A stretch of DNA of 64,000 bases, taken from contig CAVSPW010000005.1 in assembly GCA_963729935.1 (NCBI GenBank), forward strand, positions 496,001-560,000, given 5' to 3'. The notes below the pieces were generated by a model. The model searched no databases, was not told the DNA's origin, and saw only the letters and a program-made list of their open reading frames with translations. The position numbers were made by a program, and so were the translations under genes. Source of the DNA: CAIKMD01 sp963729935 (lineage in GTDB: Bacteria; Pseudomonadota; Alphaproteobacteria; ATCC43930; CGMCC-115725). Below are positions 16,895 to 26,275 of the stretch, in pieces. Position 1 is the first letter of the stretch. Each line of letters starts with the position of its first letter.

Positions 16895-17935
16895 TCACGG
16901 ATTTTGATAGATGAGCGCCTGCTTGGTTTTGGCGACGATGTCGGGCGGCAGCGCATAGACCTTGGCGACGAGGGCTTGAACCTCCTCGCCCGAAATCGGG
17001 TCGATATCGAGCCGCATCTTCTTGGCGTCGGCGAGCAGCTCCTTATCGGCAAGCGCGGCCATGAAGGCCTTTCGCAACGCCGCGACCCGGTCGGCGGGGA
17101 CGGTCGGCGCCGTCACGAAAGGCCGGCCGAAGACTTCCTGACTGTAGGCCAGCTGCATGATCTTGCGCTGTTCCTCGCTCTTCGCAAAGCTGTAGGTGAG
17201 CGGGATCTTTTCGGCGTCGAGCACCGGATGGCCCTTGGTCAATTCCTGCGCGAGGACGGTGATCTTCTTGTTGGCGACCCAATCGGCGTGCTGCGTCTCG
17301 ATGCTCGACCAGCCGAGGCCGCAGGCGCCTTGAACCTCGCCCTGCTCGATCGCGAGTCCGATCTCGCGCGAGCCGGGATAGCCGCTGATGACGCGGAATT
17401 TAGTCCCGAGCAGATGGTTTTCGAGTGCCGGCATGTCGCGGGTCGAGCCGCCGGCCGCGCTGGCCGCCAGCAACACCTGCGTCTTCATCGCCTCCTGATA
17501 GGTTTTGACCGGCACGTCGGAGCGCACGAAGCAGGTGAACACCTCGACATTGGCGCTGCCGAGATAGATGAGCTTGTTCGGGTCGTCCTGCACTTTCTGC
17601 GCCCCGATCAGCGGATCGAGCACGGCACCCGGAAAGATGATGCCGAATTCGGTGCCGTCCTTGGGCGCGACGGCATAGATATAGGCCGCAAGCCGGTTGC
17701 TGCCCGCGCCCGGCATGTTGACGGGCACGATCGTCGGATTGCCGGGAATGTATTTGCTCATATAGCGCGCGACCAGCCGGCCATAGCTGTCATAGCCGCC
17801 GCCGGGCGTCGAGCCGATATAGAGCTTCAATTCCTTGCCTTTATAGAATTGCGCCACCGAATCCTGGGCATGGGCCGCCGTGGTCCCGATCGCCAGCAAA
17901 ACCGCGCCGGCAGCGCAAAGAAATCGCGAGCGCAT
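16895..17935 (-). CDS. TctC-family periplasmic solute-binding protein
   Basis: A 346-residue protein. I chose ATG 17935 because GGGAGG lies six bases upstream; the ATG at 17941 touches the Shine-Dalgarno. The signal peptide has core AGAVLLAIGTTAAHAQ. The mature part has STPGGGYDSYGRLVARYM, IPGNPTIVPVNMPGAGSN, and later GGSTRDMPALENHLLG with ISGYPGSREIGLAIEQGEVQ. All of these are conserved in tripartite tricarboxylate binding proteins of the TctC/Bug type. No tctAB is adjacent, but one pair lies about 4 kb upstream on the other strand. Such orphan receptors are common and may share a membrane unit. Confidence 0.88.
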   Translation of the reverse strand: MRSRFLCAAGAVLLAIGTTAAHAQDSVAQFYKGKELKLYIGSTPGGGYDSYGRLVARYMSKYIPGNPTIVPVNMPGAGSNRLAAYIYAVAPKDGTEFGIIFPGAVLDPLIGAQKVQDDPNKLIYLGSANVEVFTCFVRSDVPVKTYQEAMKTQVLLAASAAGGSTRDMPALENHLLGTKFRVISGYPGSREIGLAIEQGEVQGACGLGWSSIETQHADWVANKKITVLAQELTKGHPVLDAEKIPLTYSFAKSEEQRKIMQLAYSQEVFGRPFVTAPTVPADRVAALRKAFMAALADKELLADAKKMRLDIDPISGEEVQALVAKVYALPPDIVAKTKQALIYQNP

Positions 17936-18109
17936 TCTCATCCTCCCGTTCCTCTCTTTGATTTTGGCGGCGCGCCTCGAAAGCCCGGTTCACGCGCGAC
18001 GGCCGCAGCTCAACCTGACGTCGCGTACGATTCCTTATCTAATACAAAGCATCGCACCGGGTCCACCCTCCGTTGAACCGGGCGCGCACATCGAGCAGGG
18101 GCGAGAGAA

Positions 18110-18196
18110 TGGTGCCCCCCGTCGGAATCGAACCGACATGATCTTGCGATCGCGGGATTTTGAGTCCCGTGCGTCTACCAGTTCCGCCAGAGGGGC
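18110..18196 (-). tRNA. tRNA-Leu (anticodon CAA)
   Basis: Read on the minus strand, the acceptor stem GCCCCTC pairs with GGGGGGC (one G-U pair) and is followed by discriminator A and encoded CCA. The D-arm contains GCGGAACTGGTAGACGC. The anticodon arm is CGGGA-CTCAAAA-TCCCG, giving anticodon CAA for UUG. A long variable arm, as in class II tRNAs, and a T-arm with GGTTCGATTCC complete the cloverleaf. Confidence 0.95.
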
Positions 18197-18298
18197 ACTC
18201 GGCGCCTGTTCTAAGGGATAAAGCCCGGGTGCACAACGCCAAAACGCCGCGGGTTTCGGCGCTTGCGGCGCCCTTTGCCGACCTTATAAAGCAGGACC

Positions 18299-18748
18299 AT
18301 GAGCTACCGCAGCTTCGAGGATTTCCGGCCGGGTGAGACTCTCGAGCTCGGTAGCCGCACCGTCAGCGAGGCCGACATCATCGGCTTCGCGCGCGAATAC
18401 GATCCGCAGAGCTTTCACATCGATCCGGAGGCCGCGCGGCAATCGACCTTCGGCGGCCTCGTCGCCAGCGGCTGGCAGTCTTGCGTCGTCTTCATGCGCC
18501 TTCTGGTCGACGGCATGCTCAAGGAATTGAGCGCGCTCGCCTCTCCCGGCATCGACGAGATCCGCTGGCTGAAGCCGGTCCGGCCGGGCGACTGCCTGAC
18601 CGCCAAGATCACGGTCATCGACGCGACGCCGTCCCGCAGCAAGCCCGATCGCGGCCTCGTCCGCCACGCCTGCGAATTGACGAATCAGCGCGGCGAGGTC
18701 GTGATGACCATGCGCGCGCTGGCGCTGTTCGCCCGGCGGAAGGCATGA
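18299..18748 (+). CDS. MaoC-like hotdog-fold dehydratase
   Basis: The 149-residue protein fits a single MaoC/R-specific enoyl-CoA hydratase hotdog domain. The active-site pair is visible as YDPQSFHIDPEAA (Asp and His of the D-x5-H motif), followed by FGGLVASGWQS. DEIRWLKPVRPGDCLTAKI is the strand region lining the acyl-CoA tunnel. It could hydrate an enoyl-CoA intermediate or link beta-oxidation to PHA precursors; the sequence alone does not tell. It stands alone between the tRNA gene and dedA. Confidence 0.85.
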   Translation: MSYRSFEDFRPGETLELGSRTVSEADIIGFAREYDPQSFHIDPEAARQSTFGGLVASGWQSCVVFMRLLVDGMLKELSALASPGIDEIRWLKPVRPGDCLTAKITVIDATPSRSKPDRGLVRHACELTNQRGEVVMTMRALALFARRKA

Positions 18749-18841
18749 GCCCGCACGGCGTCAGAGTTGCGCCTCGGCAGAGCCCGGGCTAGACCACCGC
18801 CGCCGATGGTACAGCGCCTCGACGAACGGATGACGGAGCCT

Positions 18842-18861
18842 GCCGCCGCGACACCGGCGGC
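18842..18861. terminator. hairpin after the MaoC-like gene
   Basis: GCCGCCG (18842-18848) and CGGCGGC (18855-18861) pair around a six-base loop between the MaoC-like gene and dedA. No T-tract; weak terminator candidate. Confidence 0.3.
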
Positions 18862-18895
18862 GGGCGATTTCCCCCGAAACGGAGCTTGAATCCCC

Positions 18896-19531
18896 TTGCT
18901 CGAAAGCATCATCGCGGCGCTCGCCACGTTCATCGTCGCGACGATCTCGTCGATCGGCTATGCCGGCATCGTCATTCTGATGGCGATCGAATCGGCCTGC
19001 ATTCCGCTGCCCTCGGAAATCATCATGCCGTTTTCCGGTTACCTGGTCTTTGCGGGGCGCTTCGATCTCGTACTGGTCGCGACCGCGGGCGCGCTCGGCT
19101 GCAATCTCGGCTCGAGCGTGGCCTATGCGGTCGGCTATTACGGCGGCCGCCCGCTGGTCGAGAGATGGGGCGCCTATGTCCTTATCAGCCGTCGGGATTT
19201 GGCCCTGGTCGATCGCTTCTTCGGACGCTTCGGCAGCATCACGGTCTTCGTCAGCCGGCTTCTTCCCGTGGTGCGAACCTTCATTGCGTTGCCGGCCGGC
19301 ATCGCCCGCATGCCGCAACTCAAATTCCAGATCTACACCTTTCTCGGCTCCTGGCCGTGGTGCTATGCGCTGGCCTATGTCGGCTGGAAGCTCGGCGAGC
19401 GTTGGAACCGCGACCCGACCCTGCGCGAGGTCCTCCATCGCTTCGACGCGCTGATCATCGGAGTGATCCTCGTCGCCGTCATCTGGTATGTTCGCCGTCA
19501 CTGGAAACACCGCCTCTCATCCGAGGATTGA
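18896..19531 (+). CDS. DedA-family membrane protein
   Basis: A 211-residue protein with a TTG start. The DedA/SNARE-associated pattern is clear: IESACIPLPSEIIMPFSGYL in the first re-entrant region, ALGCNLGSSVAYAVGYYGGR, then RFGSITVFVSRLLPVVRTFI and ALPAGIARMP with the conserved R-x3-P. Family members such as UptA/DedA are implicated in lipid-carrier recycling and membrane homeostasis. It begins an overlapping chain with dsbB and coq7, indicating co-translation. Confidence 0.9.
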   Translation: MLESIIAALATFIVATISSIGYAGIVILMAIESACIPLPSEIIMPFSGYLVFAGRFDLVLVATAGALGCNLGSSVAYAVGYYGGRPLVERWGAYVLISRRDLALVDRFFGRFGSITVFVSRLLPVVRTFIALPAGIARMPQLKFQIYTFLGSWPWCYALAYVGWKLGERWNRDPTLREVLHRFDALIIGVILVAVIWYVRRHWKHRLSSED

Positions 19532-20037
19532 GCGTCACGCGAACCATCCCATCGAGCCGTGTCGCCCTGGCGATCATTCTGCTGGCCAGCATCGCGGTCG
19601 TCGTCACCGCCTTGCTCTCTCAATATGCGGGCGGCCTGCAGCCCTGCGAGCTCTGCCTCTACGAGCGCTGGCCCTATTACGCGGTCATCGTGCTGGCCGC
19701 GCTGGCGCTGCCGCGCCGCGCGCCGCGCTGGCATCGCATCGCGCTCGGCCTCGCCGCGATAATCTTTGTCGCCAGCGCCGCGCTCGGCCTTTATCACGTC
19801 GGCGTCGAGCATCATTGGGTCGCCGGCCCCTCCGCCTGTACCGGCGATCTGGCGGGCGCATCCTCGATCGAGGCCTTGCAACGCGCGCTCGAGGGGCGGC
19901 AGCCGGTGCAATGCGACACGCCGCAATGGTCGTTCCACGGCATCACCCTGGCGGGTCTTGATTTCGCGGCCTCGGCCGTGCTGGCTTGGTTTGCGCTCGG
20001 GGCGCTGCGCCGGCGCCGCGGCGGGCGCCGGCGATGA
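19528..20037 (+). CDS. dsbB: disulfide bond formation protein DsbB
   Basis: A 169-residue four-helix inner-membrane protein. The first periplasmic loop carries the quinone-coupled CxxC (PCELCLYERWPYY). The second carries the cysteines in SACTG and VQCDTPQW. DsbB reoxidises DsbA with ubiquinone. The TTG start at 19528 overlaps the dedA stop (TTGA), and the stop overlaps coq7 (ATGA). Linkage to a ubiquinone-biosynthesis gene is functionally sensible, because DsbB uses the quinone. Confidence 0.88.
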   Translation: MSVTRTIPSSRVALAIILLASIAVVVTALLSQYAGGLQPCELCLYERWPYYAVIVLAALALPRRAPRWHRIALGLAAIIFVASAALGLYHVGVEHHWVAGPSACTGDLAGASSIEALQRALEGRQPVQCDTPQWSFHGITLAGLDFAASAVLAWFALGALRRRRGGRRR

Positions 20038-20573
20038 CGCGCATGCGGCGCCTGCCGGGCGACCCCTCGGAAAAAGCGCAAATCGCGCGCATGATCCGCG
20101 TCGATCATGCCGGCGAATATGGCGCCAAGCGAATCTATGAAGGCCAGCTTGCCGTGCTGGGCCGTTCGAGCGCGGCCAAGGAAATCCGCCGCATGGCCGC
20201 GCAGGAAGAGCGCCACCTCGCCGCCTTCGACAAGCTCGTGCGCGAGCGCCGCGTGCGCCCGACCGCGCTCTCGCCGCTCTGGCATGTCGCCGGATTCGCC
20301 CTGGGCGCCGCGACCGCGATGCTGGGCGAGCGCGCGGCGATGGCGTGCACGGTCGCAGTTGAAGAGGTGATCGACGCGCATTATGCGCGCCAGATCGAGG
20401 CGCTGGGCGACGCCGAGCCCGAGCTCAGGGCCGCACTCGAGGAATTCCGCGCCAATGAGCTGGAGCACCGCGACACGGCCTTGGCGCAAGGCGGCGATGA
20501 CGCGCCCGCGCCGTTGAGCGCGGCGATCACGATGGGCGCGCGGCTCGCGATTTGGCTCTCGACGAGGATCTGA
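20034..20573 (+). CDS. coq7: Coq7-type demethoxyubiquinone hydroxylase
   Basis: The 179-residue di-iron protein has the iron ligands in DHAGEYGAKRIYEGQL, AAQEERHLAAFD, VAVEEVIDAHY and RANELEHRDTAL, two EXXH-like pairs as in COQ7/CLK-1. It catalyses C6 hydroxylation of demethoxyubiquinone in ubiquinone synthesis. It starts ATGA over the dsbB stop. The rest of the ubi pathway is not in the window. Length is close to the bacterial Coq7 norm. Confidence 0.9.
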   Translation: MTRMRRLPGDPSEKAQIARMIRVDHAGEYGAKRIYEGQLAVLGRSSAAKEIRRMAAQEERHLAAFDKLVRERRVRPTALSPLWHVAGFALGAATAMLGERAAMACTVAVEEVIDAHYARQIEALGDAEPELRAALEEFRANELEHRDTALAQGGDDAPAPLSAAITMGARLAIWLSTRI

Positions 20574-20580
20574 CTGGCGG

Positions 20581-21162
20581 TTAGGCGGTTTTTTTCGGGC
20601 CGAAGGCGAAGAGCCACCGAATCGCGCGCCATAAAGCGCCGAAGAACAGGGCGAAGACCCAAACGCCGCGTCGCGCCTCGGCCTGGGCCGCAACGCGCTC
20701 GGCCTCGCTGCCTTCGATCTCGAGCTTGAGGTTCGCGGCGAAATGATCGATCAATTGCTGCGCGACGGCGCCGATCATGGCAGCGCCGCGGCCATATTGC
20801 GCAACCGCCCCGTTGAGCGCGAGATCGGTTTTGACCGCGACATGCGTTCGTCCCGGCGCTGCCTCGGCGAGCGTAAATTCGGTCATCGCTTCGGCGCCGC
20901 CGCGTCCCTTCGTTTCGGTGCCGTTCGCCTTGACGCGCACCCGCCGCGCGGCTTCGTCGACCTCGACGAAGCGCGCGGTGCCGGCGAAGGACAGCGCCAC
21001 GGGTCCCAGCCGCACCGTGACCTTGCCGCGATAGGTCTCGGGATCGACCCTCTCGGTCAATTCGACGCCCGGAACGCAACGTGCGACGCGCTCGATATCG
21101 AGCAACACGCGCCAAGCCTCGGCTGGCGAGAGCGGAACGTCGAACCCGTTATCGATCTTCAT
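20581..21162 (-). CDS. CoxG-like SRPBCC protein
   Basis: A 193-residue protein beginning MKIDNGFDVPLSPAEAWRVL at ATG 21162. The pattern DIERVARCVPGVELTERVD, YRGKVTVRLGPVALSFAGTA and the later LALNGAVAQYGRGAAMIGAV is that of CoxG, which assists CO dehydrogenase-type molybdoenzymes with membrane attachment. The C-terminus has a short hydrophobic helix (VWVFALFFGALWRAIRWLFA), consistent with a membrane anchor. No CoxMSL-like genes are in the window. It converges with coq7. Confidence 0.8.
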   Translation of the reverse strand: MKIDNGFDVPLSPAEAWRVLLDIERVARCVPGVELTERVDPETYRGKVTVRLGPVALSFAGTARFVEVDEAARRVRVKANGTETKGRGGAEAMTEFTLAEAAPGRTHVAVKTDLALNGAVAQYGRGAAMIGAVAQQLIDHFAANLKLEIEGSEAERVAAQAEARRGVWVFALFFGALWRAIRWLFAFGPKKTA

Positions 21163-21283
21163 GCGTCGTATCGCCCGAATTCCGGGCCTTCGCGTCGCCC
21201 GACCCGCTTGAGTTTGCCGAAATCTTAGAAACCGCGCCGCGCGCTGACAAGCAACGCTTTTTCGCCACCGCCGAGACCTGCGG

Positions 21284-21313
21284 TTGACAGTATCGAAGCG
21301 CGAGGGTTCATAT
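21284..21313 (+). promoter_or_regulatory. sigma70-type promoter of the hydrolase-ABC operon
   Basis: TTGACA (21284-21289) is followed after 17-18 bases by TTCATA/TCATAT (21307-21313), and a start site near 21320 would leave about 40 bases of leader. It is the best consensus -35 element seen in the window. Confidence 0.6.
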
Positions 21314-21361
21314 AGGCGCGGCAGTCCGGATAAGGAACGATGGGGAGGATGAAACCGTAAC

Positions 21362-22237
21362 ATGCGGCCCGAGCAAGCCTCGCGCGCGAGCGACGACGAC
21401 ACGCCTGCCGCCATCGTCGCGCGGATCGATGGGCGAAGCCGCCGCATCGAGACCCCTTGCGGCGACGGAACCATGGCGTGGCGCCTATGGGGCGCGGGCG
21501 CGCCGCTCGTGCTGCTCCATGGCGGCTATGGTTCCTGGACGCATTGGCTGCGCAATGTCGAAACGCTTGCCGCGCGCTACACCGTGATCGCGCCGGACAT
21601 GCCGGGGCTTGGCGATTCGGCCGCGCCGCCGCCGCCGCACAGCGCCGAAGCGCTCGCCGCGATCATCGGCCGCGGCCTTGATCGCGTGGTACCGCCGCCG
21701 ACGCGGATCGCGATGGCGGGATTTTCCTTCGGCGCGGCGATCGGCGGCCATGTCGCGGCCCTGATGGGCGAACGGATAGCGTGTCTTCTCATGATCGGCG
21801 CCGCCGGGCTCGGGCTGCCGCGCCCGCCCCTGGCCAATCTCCAGCGGGTCGAGCCCGGGATGAGCCGCGAGGCGATCGCCGAGATTCAGCGCCTCAATCT
21901 GGCGAAGCTCATGTTCGGCGATCCGAGCCGCATCGACGCGCTCGCCGTCTATTTGCAGAACGAGAACACGCGCCGCGCGCGGCTCGACAGCCGGCCGATC
22001 GCGTTCACCGACACGCTCATTCACACCCTGCCGCGCGCGCGGGCGCGATTGGGCGCGATCTGGGGCGAAAAAGACAGCACCTGCGTACCCTATATCGAAC
22101 AGAAATTCGAGGTGTTGCGCGGCATCCAGCCTTCTGCCTATTGCGATATCGTTCCCGATGCCGGCCATTGGGTCCAATGGGAGCAGGGCTCGGTCTTCGA
22201 GTTGCGTCTGACGCAATTTATCGGGGATCAGTCATGA
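21362..22237 (+). CDS. alpha/beta hydrolase
   Basis: A 291-residue alpha/beta-hydrolase: oxyanion loop LLHGGYGSWTHWLRN, strand YTVIAPDMPGLGDS, nucleophile elbow GFSFGA. The acid is likely in IWGEKDS and the histidine in DAGHWVQWE. It is the first gene of a cluster with an ABC importer and an amidohydrolase: its stop overlaps the next start (ATGA). It likely hydrolyses the imported compound or a pathway ester/C-C intermediate. Substrate unknown. Confidence 0.8.
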   Translation: MRPEQASRASDDDTPAAIVARIDGRSRRIETPCGDGTMAWRLWGAGAPLVLLHGGYGSWTHWLRNVETLAARYTVIAPDMPGLGDSAAPPPPHSAEALAAIIGRGLDRVVPPPTRIAMAGFSFGAAIGGHVAALMGERIACLLMIGAAGLGLPRPPLANLQRVEPGMSREAIAEIQRLNLAKLMFGDPSRIDALAVYLQNENTRRARLDSRPIAFTDTLIHTLPRARARLGAIWGEKDSTCVPYIEQKFEVLRGIQPSAYCDIVPDAGHWVQWEQGSVFELRLTQFIGDQS

Positions 22238-23232
22238 TCGCGTTTCATCGTTTTGCTGCGCTAGCGGCCTTCGTCGCGATGGTCGCGGCGTTTCCGGCAC
22301 GCGCCGAGCACGTCAAGGTGAGTTATCCCAATCTCAACGGCTCGTTCATCTATTTCTTCACCGCGATCGACAACGGCTATTACAAGGAAGAGGGCTTCGA
22401 TCTCGATGTGGTCGAGACCGGCGGCGGACCGGCGACGGCGGCGCTCATCTCCGGCGATCTCCAGTTCAGCACCTCGGGCTCGTCCGCCATCAGCGCGATC
22501 CTTCGCGGCGCGAAGCTTCGCGTTCTCCTCGTCGGCGAGGACAGGCCCGATTGGCAGATCTGGACGACGCATGCCGACATTAAAAAATTCGCCGATCTGA
22601 AAGACAAGCAGATCGGCGTCATCAGCCGCGGCGACACCGGCGAGATTGGCGTGCGCTATTACCTGATGGAACACAATCTCCCGAGCGACTACGTGGCCTT
22701 CACGCCGATGGGCTCCTCGCTAGGCACGCGCATGGCCATGGTCAAGAGCGGCTCGCTTCCGGGCGTCCTTCTTCACCCCGGCGATGTCGAGATCCTGCGC
22801 GGCGGCGGCGGGCTCGATCACGGCATGCTTCTCGCCGATCTGCGCCAGGAGGTCCGCTCGACCTTCAACGGGCTCGCGACCTCCGAGGATCTGATCAAGA
22901 ATCATCCCGACGAGGTCGAGCGCTTCGTGCGCGCCACGCGCAAGGGCATGATCTACACCCGCAATCACCGCCAAGAATTGATCGCGCGCTTTGCCGGCTA
23001 CATGAAGGCGAAGCCCGAAGAGGTGGCGGGCGAATACGATCTGCTGCGCAGCTTGATGGCGCTCGACGGCACGATCGGAACCGACGTGCAGGAAAACGAG
23101 ATCCGGCTGCGCAGCCAGATGCTGAGCCTGCCGCCGGACAAGCTGGCGGCGCGCGACGCCGTATTCGATTTCAGCTTCGCCCAGCGTGTCAACGCCGCGC
23201 TCGCGGTCAAGGGCTGGAAGCCCGATCCATGA
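22234..23232 (+). CDS. NMT1/SsuA-type ABC substrate-binding protein
   Basis: The 332-residue protein starts MIAFHRFAALAAFVAMVAAF at ATG 22234, with signal-peptide cleavage near ARAEH. IYFFTAIDNGYYKEEGFDLD and VVETGGGPATAALISGDLQF are the first-lobe ligand-binding features of the SsuA/TauA/NMT1 family. KKFADLKDKQIGVISRGDTG starts the second lobe. It overlaps the hydrolase upstream and the permease downstream, so it is the receptor of the transporter encoded next. Confidence 0.88.
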   Translation: MIAFHRFAALAAFVAMVAAFPARAEHVKVSYPNLNGSFIYFFTAIDNGYYKEEGFDLDVVETGGGPATAALISGDLQFSTSGSSAISAILRGAKLRVLLVGEDRPDWQIWTTHADIKKFADLKDKQIGVISRGDTGEIGVRYYLMEHNLPSDYVAFTPMGSSLGTRMAMVKSGSLPGVLLHPGDVEILRGGGGLDHGMLLADLRQEVRSTFNGLATSEDLIKNHPDEVERFVRATRKGMIYTRNHRQELIARFAGYMKAKPEEVAGEYDLLRSLMALDGTIGTDVQENEIRLRSQMLSLPPDKLAARDAVFDFSFAQRVNAALAVKGWKPDP

Positions 23233-24074
23233 GCGAGCGAACCGCCGCTTCGCTCCCGATCAAGCAGCCGGCGTCCGGGCGGCGTCCGGGCGGCTTCGCG
23301 CGTTGGTGGCGGCGGGCCGGTCTCGCGAACCTCCTGCGCTTTGGCGGCCTCACTTTGTTCATCGCCGCCTGGGAGACGGGCTCGCGCTTGGGCTGGCTCG
23401 ACCCGCTCTTTGCCTCGAGCCCGTCGCTCATCGTCGAAAAACTCGTCTCGATGATCGCCGATGGCAGCCTCTGGCCGCATGTGCTGGCCAGCGCCAATAT
23501 CGCGGCGCTGGGCTTCGGCTTGTCGATCCTGGTCGGCGTGCCCGTGGGGCTGGCGATGGGGCGATCGAAGATGATCCGGGCGACGATCGAGCCCTTCACC
23601 ACGGCGCTCAATGCCTCGCCGCAAGTGGCGTTCCTGCCGCTGCTCATCATCTGGCTCGGCATCGGGATCGCCTCGAAAGTGGCGCTCGTCTTCTTGGGCT
23701 CGGTCATCATCATGGTGGTCAATACCGAAGCCGGCGTCATGCAGGTGGATCGCCGGCTGGTCGAGACCGCGCGCTCCTTCATGGCCAATGAGCGCCAGGT
23801 GATGTTGAAGATCGTGCTGCCCTCGGCCTTGCCCTACATCATCGCGGGCATGCGCCTGGGCGTCGGCCGGACGCTCGTCATGGTCGTCGTCGCCGAGATC
23901 TACGCGGCGACCAAGGGGCTCGGCTACCTCATCTTCCAGGCCGGCGGGCTCTACGATACCGCTCAGGTCTTCGTCGGCGTCGTCATCCTGGCCAGCGCGG
24001 GAATGCTCTTGAACGCGTTCTTGCGCTGGCTGGAAAAGCGGCTGGCGCCCTGGCAGCACCTCCAGACCGAGTGA
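23229..24074 (+). CDS. ABC transporter permease (SsuC/TauC type)
   Basis: A 281-residue protein with about six membrane segments. Conserved features are WETGSRLGWLDPLFASSPS near the first helix and the cytoplasmic EAA-type loop VDRRLVETARSFMANERQVM followed by LPSALPYIIAGMRLGVGRTL. These belong to the BPD_transp_1 permeases paired with SsuA/TauA receptors. Start ATGA overlaps the stop of the binding-protein gene. It partners the ATPase at 24100. Confidence 0.9.
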   Translation: MSERTAASLPIKQPASGRRPGGFARWWRRAGLANLLRFGGLTLFIAAWETGSRLGWLDPLFASSPSLIVEKLVSMIADGSLWPHVLASANIAALGFGLSILVGVPVGLAMGRSKMIRATIEPFTTALNASPQVAFLPLLIIWLGIGIASKVALVFLGSVIIMVVNTEAGVMQVDRRLVETARSFMANERQVMLKIVLPSALPYIIAGMRLGVGRTLVMVVVAEIYAATKGLGYLIFQAGGLYDTAQVFVGVVILASAGMLLNAFLRWLEKRLAPWQHLQTE

Positions 24075-24099
24075 AGCACCGCATGGCGGAGTTCGCGCG

Positions 24100-24885
<786 letters not shown>

Positions 24886-24946
24886 GCGCGCCGCGGCGCC
24901 GCGACATGTCACGATAGGATCAATCAAGCAAAGAACGGAGCGAGGA

Positions 24947-25948
24947 ATGGCCGCCAAGAAGAAGTCACGCGCGAAGGCAAGGACGGCGTCAAGGGCGAAG
25001 CCGCAAGCGGGGCGGATCGATCTGCATCATCATTTTCTGCCGCGGCGCTACATGGAGGAAGAGCAGAAGCGCACCAACGTCATGCATGGCAACACGAACA
25101 TGCTGAGCTGGACGCCGGAGCGCTCGCTCGAGGAGATGGACAAGGCGGGCATCGCCTTCGCCTTCGCCTCGAGCTCGACGCCGGGCGTGTGGTATGGCGA
25201 TGTCGAGCTCGGCCGCAGGCTCGCGCGGCAATGGAACAATTCGGCGGCCGAGGTGATCCGCGATCACCCCACCCGCTTCGGCCTCTTCGCGCCGATCCCC
25301 TTGCCCGACACCGAGGGCAGTCTGCGCGAGATCGAATACGCGCTGGGGACGCTCAAAGCCGACGGCATCGGGCTGCTCGCCAATTACGAGGGCAAGTGGC
25401 TGGGCGATCCCAGCTTCGCGCCGGTGCTGGAAGAGCTCAACCGCCGCAAGGCGACCGTCTATGTCCACCCGACCTTCACACCCTGCTGCACCCAGACCGT
25501 GCCGGGGCTTTCCATGCAGACGCTCGAATTCCCGTTCGAGACCACGCGCACGATCGTGAGCCTCATCACCTCGGGCACGACGACCCGCTTCAAGAGCATC
25601 CGCTGGATCTTCGCGCATAATGGCGGGGCGACGCCGATGCTGATCGGGCGCATCGAGGAGCTCGGCCATCGCCCCATCGGCAAGAACTTCCCCGCGGGCA
25701 TGCGGGGAGAGCTCAAGAAATTCTATTACGACACGGCCAGCGCCTGGAACGACGGCGCCATGGCGGCGCTCTTGAGCATCGTTTCGCCGAGCCATGTCAT
25801 GTTCGGCAGCGATTACCCCTTCCTGCCCGCAATCGAGGCGGCGAAGAAGATGAGCAAGGTCGATCTGCCGCGCGCCATCCACGCGCAGATCGACCGCGCC
25901 AACGCGCTGCGGCTGTTCCCGCGGTTGCGAAAGCTGGTTAAGGGTTGA
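24947..25948 (+). CDS. amidohydrolase 2 (ACMSD/decarboxylase family)
   Basis: A 333-residue TIM-barrel metal enzyme. After a Lys/Arg/Ala-rich N-terminus it has RIDLHHHFLPRRYM with the HxH-type metal site, VYVHPTFTPC, WIFAHNGGATPML and FGSDYPFLPA with the final Asp ligand. This is the pattern of amino-carboxymuconate-semialdehyde decarboxylase-like amidohydrolases, which include non-oxidative aromatic acid decarboxylases. It starts at ATG 24947 behind GAGCGAGGA and is likely the last gene of the hydrolase-ABC cluster. Confidence 0.85.
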   Translation: MAAKKKSRAKARTASRAKPQAGRIDLHHHFLPRRYMEEEQKRTNVMHGNTNMLSWTPERSLEEMDKAGIAFAFASSSTPGVWYGDVELGRRLARQWNNSAAEVIRDHPTRFGLFAPIPLPDTEGSLREIEYALGTLKADGIGLLANYEGKWLGDPSFAPVLEELNRRKATVYVHPTFTPCCTQTVPGLSMQTLEFPFETTRTIVSLITSGTTTRFKSIRWIFAHNGGATPMLIGRIEELGHRPIGKNFPAGMRGELKKFYYDTASAWNDGAMAALLSIVSPSHVMFGSDYPFLPAIEAAKKMSKVDLPRAIHAQIDRANALRLFPRLRKLVKG

Positions 25949-26000
25949 TCGGCGGAGCGGCGATCACCGCGCCGCCTTCGTCGCTCGATTGCCTGACCCG

Positions 26001-26021
26001 CGGGTCCGGGGGACGGACCCG
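26001..26021. terminator. hairpin after the amidohydrolase gene
   Basis: CGGGTCCG and CGGACCCG (eight-base perfect arms, loop GGGGA) lie 52 bases after the amidohydrolase stop. No T-tract follows; terminator role is inferred from position. Confidence 0.4.
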
Positions 26022-26057
26022 GTTGCGGCGAGGGGTGGCGGCGGCCATATTCAGGGC

Positions 26058-26270
26058 ATGGCAGACGATAAATCGACGAGCGAGCCGGACAGTTCCGTTC
26101 AGATCTTCACCAGCGACCAGTCGATGCATGAAGCGATGCACCGGCAGATCGCGGAGATGCTCGCGCAATCGGATCTGAGCGAAGAGCAGAAGCAGGAGAT
26201 CCTGGTCGCGATGCAATGCCCCTGCTGCGGCGCCAGCGGCGTCTCGCTCAGCATCAAGCTGAAGGATTAG
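26058..26270 (+). CDS. small acidic protein with C-terminal CPCC motif
   Basis: A 70-residue protein begins MADDKSTSEPDSSVQIFTSD. The middle is a charged helix (HEAMHRQIAEMLAQSDLSEE then QKQEILVAM). It ends with QCPCCGASGVSLSIKLKD: the three cysteines CPCC could join a histidine or a second chain in a metal site, but only one knuckle is present. I do not recognise the family. Composition is coding-like and the frame is not contradicted by other genes. It ends just before a repeated hairpin region. Confidence 0.6.
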   Translation: MADDKSTSEPDSSVQIFTSDQSMHEAMHRQIAEMLAQSDLSEEQKQEILVAMQCPCCGASGVSLSIKLKD

Positions 26271-26275
26271 GGGCG

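Noticed and set aside
16895..17935. TctC as third gene of the tctAB operon
   Set aside because: It is on the opposite strand and 4 kb away with unrelated genes between; partnership remains only possible.
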